In this document: piece by piece, positions 24,632 through 26,507 of the stretch
How positions within the stretch are numbered: the first letter of the stretch is position 1
Layout of the letters: each line of letters opens with the position of its first letter
Assembly: GCA_047921075.1 (NCBI GenBank)
Contig: JBLRWS010000036.1
Span: forward strand, 1 to 26,507
Length of the DNA stretch: 26,507 bases
From: JBLRWS01 sp047921075
Lineage (GTDB): Bacteria > Bacteroidota > Rhodothermia > Balneolales > Balneolaceae
Reading direction: 5' to 3'
The notes under the pieces: model-generated
The model's database searches: none
Told to the model about the DNA's origin: nothing
What the model saw: the letters and a program-made list of their open reading frames with translations, nothing else
Made by a program: the position numbers and the translations under genes

Positions 24632-25794
24632 ACCAAGAGATCAACCTCGCAATAGTAAGCCATAGCTATCCGACAAAACAGGCGCCGGCTCAGGCATCAT
24701 TCATAAAAAATGAAGCTCACTTGCTTTCGGATGAGCTTCAGGTTGACGTTTACATCCCCTCGGTATATGCACTCCCTTTTCAGCCGCAGTATGTCCGCTC
24801 GTTGCACCCGGATGAGGATGAGCTAACCGTTCACAAATTTTCGTACCTCTCATTTCCCCGCAAAAAACTTGCATCCATAACAAGAAAATCTTTATCCGGG
24901 AGGCTTCTTGCATCCCTGGAAAAACAGCGGGCCGATGTTGTTCATCTCCACTGGCTCTATCCGGCGGGGCTGGCGATTCCCGCGTTACAACACGCCGGTT
25001 ATAAAACTGTTCTGACGATTCATGGAGGCGATTGGAATAGTAAAAGCAAAAAGCTGATGCCGATGTTTCATCAGTCGATGCTTGCTTCACATAAAATAAT
25101 CTGTGTTGGGAAAAAGCTATCCGAGGAGATCTGTTCTTATGATCCTGCACTGGAAAAAAAGGTCGTCCACATCTCTCATGGAATAGAGAGTGACCAATTC
25201 TATCCCGCGTCCGACAGGAAAAAAGAAGCGGACCAACTGGGATGGGAAACCACCAAAATAAACATCTTGTGTATAGCCAACTTGTACAACGAAAAAGGTG
25301 TCGACCTGTTGATTGATGCGTTTGCGATGCAAAAAAACAGACAGGAGTTACATCTTCATATTGTCTCCCCTTCATCTGATGAACCGACAAAAGAAGACGT
25401 AAACAACCGGATTGCAACGCACTCCTTATCGGACTCCGTAACGTTTTATGGCGGTATGAATCAGGAAAAACTCTCCACCTTTTTCCGGGCTTCAGATCTG
25501 CTGGTTTCTCCGAGCCGAAAAGAAGGGTTCGGGCTGGTGGTAGCCGAGGCCATTTCGAGCGGAACCCCGGTTTTGGCAACCAGGTCGGGCGGGCCGGAAG
25601 AGATTGTCAACTCCGATTGCGGCATGCTGGTGGATGCAGGAAGTTCTGAAAAACTGGCTCATGGTATGGCCACCATCTTAGATACGCTTGATCATTTTGA
25701 CCCGGCAGTTATGCACCGCTTTATCAGAACAAATTTCAGTATAACCGCAAAGAGAGAGAAATTGATGGCGGTTTACCGGGAAATATTGGAATAG
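24628..25794 (+). CDS. GT4 glycosyltransferase
   Basis: The 388-residue protein is a GT-B glycosyltransferase of family GT4. The N-terminal half contains AIVSHSYPTKQAPAQASFIK and the acceptor-side DVVHLHWLYPAGLAIPAL and TIHGGDWN. The C-terminal half has ILCIANLYNEKGVDLLIDAF, the donor-site VSPSRKEGFGLVVAEAISSG with the EX7E pair (EGFGLVVAE), then TRSGGPEEIV. It probably transfers a hexose from a nucleotide sugar to a growing lipid-linked glycan; the sugar is unknown. The start codon overlaps the stop of the degraded acyltransferase frame by ATGA. It converges with the GT2 gene, with 27 bases between stops. Confidence 0.92.
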   Translation: MNQEINLAIVSHSYPTKQAPAQASFIKNEAHLLSDELQVDVYIPSVYALPFQPQYVRSLHPDEDELTVHKFSYLSFPRKKLASITRKSLSGRLLASLEKQRADVVHLHWLYPAGLAIPALQHAGYKTVLTIHGGDWNSKSKKLMPMFHQSMLASHKIICVGKKLSEEICSYDPALEKKVVHISHGIESDQFYPASDRKKEADQLGWETTKINILCIANLYNEKGVDLLIDAFAMQKNRQELHLHIVSPSSDEPTKEDVNNRIATHSLSDSVTFYGGMNQEKLSTFFRASDLLVSPSRKEGFGLVVAEAISSGTPVLATRSGGPEEIVNSDCGMLVDAGSSEKLAHGMATILDTLDHFDPAVMHRFIRTNFSITAKREKLMAVYREILE

Positions 25795-25821
25795 CGCAGG
25801 CTCAGAACATTTGCCCCTCGG

Positions 25822-26507
25822 TTACTCCCGAAGCAGCATGCGGTATACGTTTTCACCGAAGTATTTCCCGATCCAAAAACGTATCACCAGAATTTTCAAT
25901 TTCAACTGCATCTTTAACCAGAATAAAAATCCAAAAGATTTGTAACGATCACTATGCTTTTTAAATAAAAATTTTGCCCCATGCATCTTTTTACCAAAAT
26001 TCAGACTTATCTGGTTTTCTGAACGATGTTCTTTACTCAAAACTTTGTCTACGTAGTCAACCTCATATTTTTCACAAAAACGTATCAGCACATCATATTC
26101 TTGGTTAGATTGAAGATTTTCATCGAACCCACCGATCTCACGAATGTGCGATGTTTTGAATAACATCGTTTCGGTGCCTGAAAGTATATATGAGTATAAA
26201 ATCCGGCTATAGATGTTGCCGGAAACATCGTTTTTCTTCAGTATTTTTTTACCTGATCTGATGTCGTGGGCATGAGCAGTAACCATACCTAAATTTGTAT
26301 TATCCGAATCTTGAAACTTTTTAACCTGTAACTTTATTTTTTCCGGGTATAATTCATCATCATCGTCAAGAAAATTGATATACTCACCATTCGCAGAAGA
26401 TAAACCGCGATTCCTTGAATAACAGGCGCCGTGGTTCTCTTCATTTTTCAGAAATGTAACGTCAGGAAACGTCTCTTCAAGCGTCCCATAATCAAGATCG
26501 GAAGCAT
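25822..26507 (-). CDS. GT2 glycosyltransferase, 5' end outside the window
   Basis: The minus-strand frame stays open from the stop at 25822 to the right edge, giving 227 residues without the N terminus; the ATG at 26286 is internal. Near the edge the translation reads HGACYSRNRGLSSANGEYINFLDDDDE, quoted here as HGACYSRNRGL and FLDDDDE, the GT-A family 2 hallmarks with the metal-binding acidic run. Further on, ETMLFKTSHIREIGGFDE and the NQEYDVLIRF acceptor motif follow, typical of GT2 enzymes. The last 40 residues are basic and hydrophobic. About 30-50 N-terminal residues with the nucleotide-binding start are missing. Base composition is visibly A+T-rich compared with the efflux genes. Confidence 0.88.
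   Translation of the reverse strand, partial: ASDLDYGTLEETFPDVTFLKNEENHGACYSRNRGLSSANGEYINFLDDDDELYPEKIKLQVKKFQDSDNTNLGMVTAHAHDIRSGKKILKKNDVSGNIYSRILYSYILSGTETMLFKTSHIREIGGFDENLQSNQEYDVLIRFCEKYEVDYVDKVLSKEHRSENQISLNFGKKMHGAKFLFKKHSDRYKSFGFLFWLKMQLKLKILVIRFWIGKYFGENVYRMLLRE

Noticed and set aside
24701..25579. 292-codon minus-strand frame
   Set aside because: It is the antisense shadow of the GT4 gene, whose EX7E motif and fold are clear; the minus product is Arg/Pro/His-rich without motifs.
1..26507. CRISPR array, tRNA/rRNA gene, insertion sequence or prophage
   Set aside because: I saw no regularly spaced repeats, no tRNA-like cloverleaf or CCA end, no transposase or integrase and no phage structural gene on either strand.

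Overview
The window is 26.5 kb of bacterial chromosome from the Bacteroidota/Balneolota (FCB) side of the tree. The evidence is a DUF5686 protein with an N-terminal carboxypeptidase-regulatory-like domain, a DUF4293 membrane protein, few strong Shine-Dalgarno sequences, and a promoter of the Bacteroidota form (TTTG, 20 bases, TAnnTTTG) ahead of a TetR gene. Balneolota is my best guess from overall flavour, not a proven assignment. A run of exactly 100 N at 5759-5858 marks an assembly join of unknown true size inside one gene.

Layout, left to right. (1) 1-294 holds no gene I can support. (2) 295-3780, minus strand: a Fe3+/polyamine-type ABC ATPase without partner subunits, then a DUF5686 outer-membrane protein. 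(3) 4022-7206, plus strand: a SPOR-domain lipoprotein, a structured intergenic region with a strong terminator, then a tight three-gene partner-switching operon (STAS antagonist, RsbW-like ATPase/kinase, GAF-SpoIIE phosphatase). (4) 7181-10228, minus strand: an MltF-like lytic transglycosylase lipoprotein, an EamA exporter and a DUF4293 protein. (5) 10329-17580, minus strand: a complete tripartite efflux operon in the order TetR, TolC, membrane-fusion protein, RND pump. (6) 17708-18613, plus strand: a second EamA exporter. (7) 18648 to the end: the start of a surface-polysaccharide locus with a Wza-like export protein, a GT4, an O-antigen ligase/polymerase, a Wzz chain-length protein, the tail of a degraded acyltransferase, another GT4 and a GT2 cut off by the window edge. 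Gene orientation alternates and the DNA looks richer in A+T toward the end, as expected of a mosaic glycan locus.

How the genes work together. Phosphatase, kinase and STAS protein form a signalling switch whose output partner is not encoded here. The TetR probably represses its own operon: two 18-bp operator-like repeats lie just downstream of the -7 box. TolC, fusion protein and RND pump form one envelope-spanning machine. Wza, Wzz and Wzy-like proteins set export, length and polymerisation of a polysaccharide assembled by the glycosyltransferases.

The most unusual observations are an RND pump with about six extra hydrophobic segments between TM6 and TM7, a 69-codon remnant of an acyltransferase-3 gene fused by an ATGA overlap to a glycosyltransferase start, and the promoter/operator arrangement that moves the likely start of the TetR gene.
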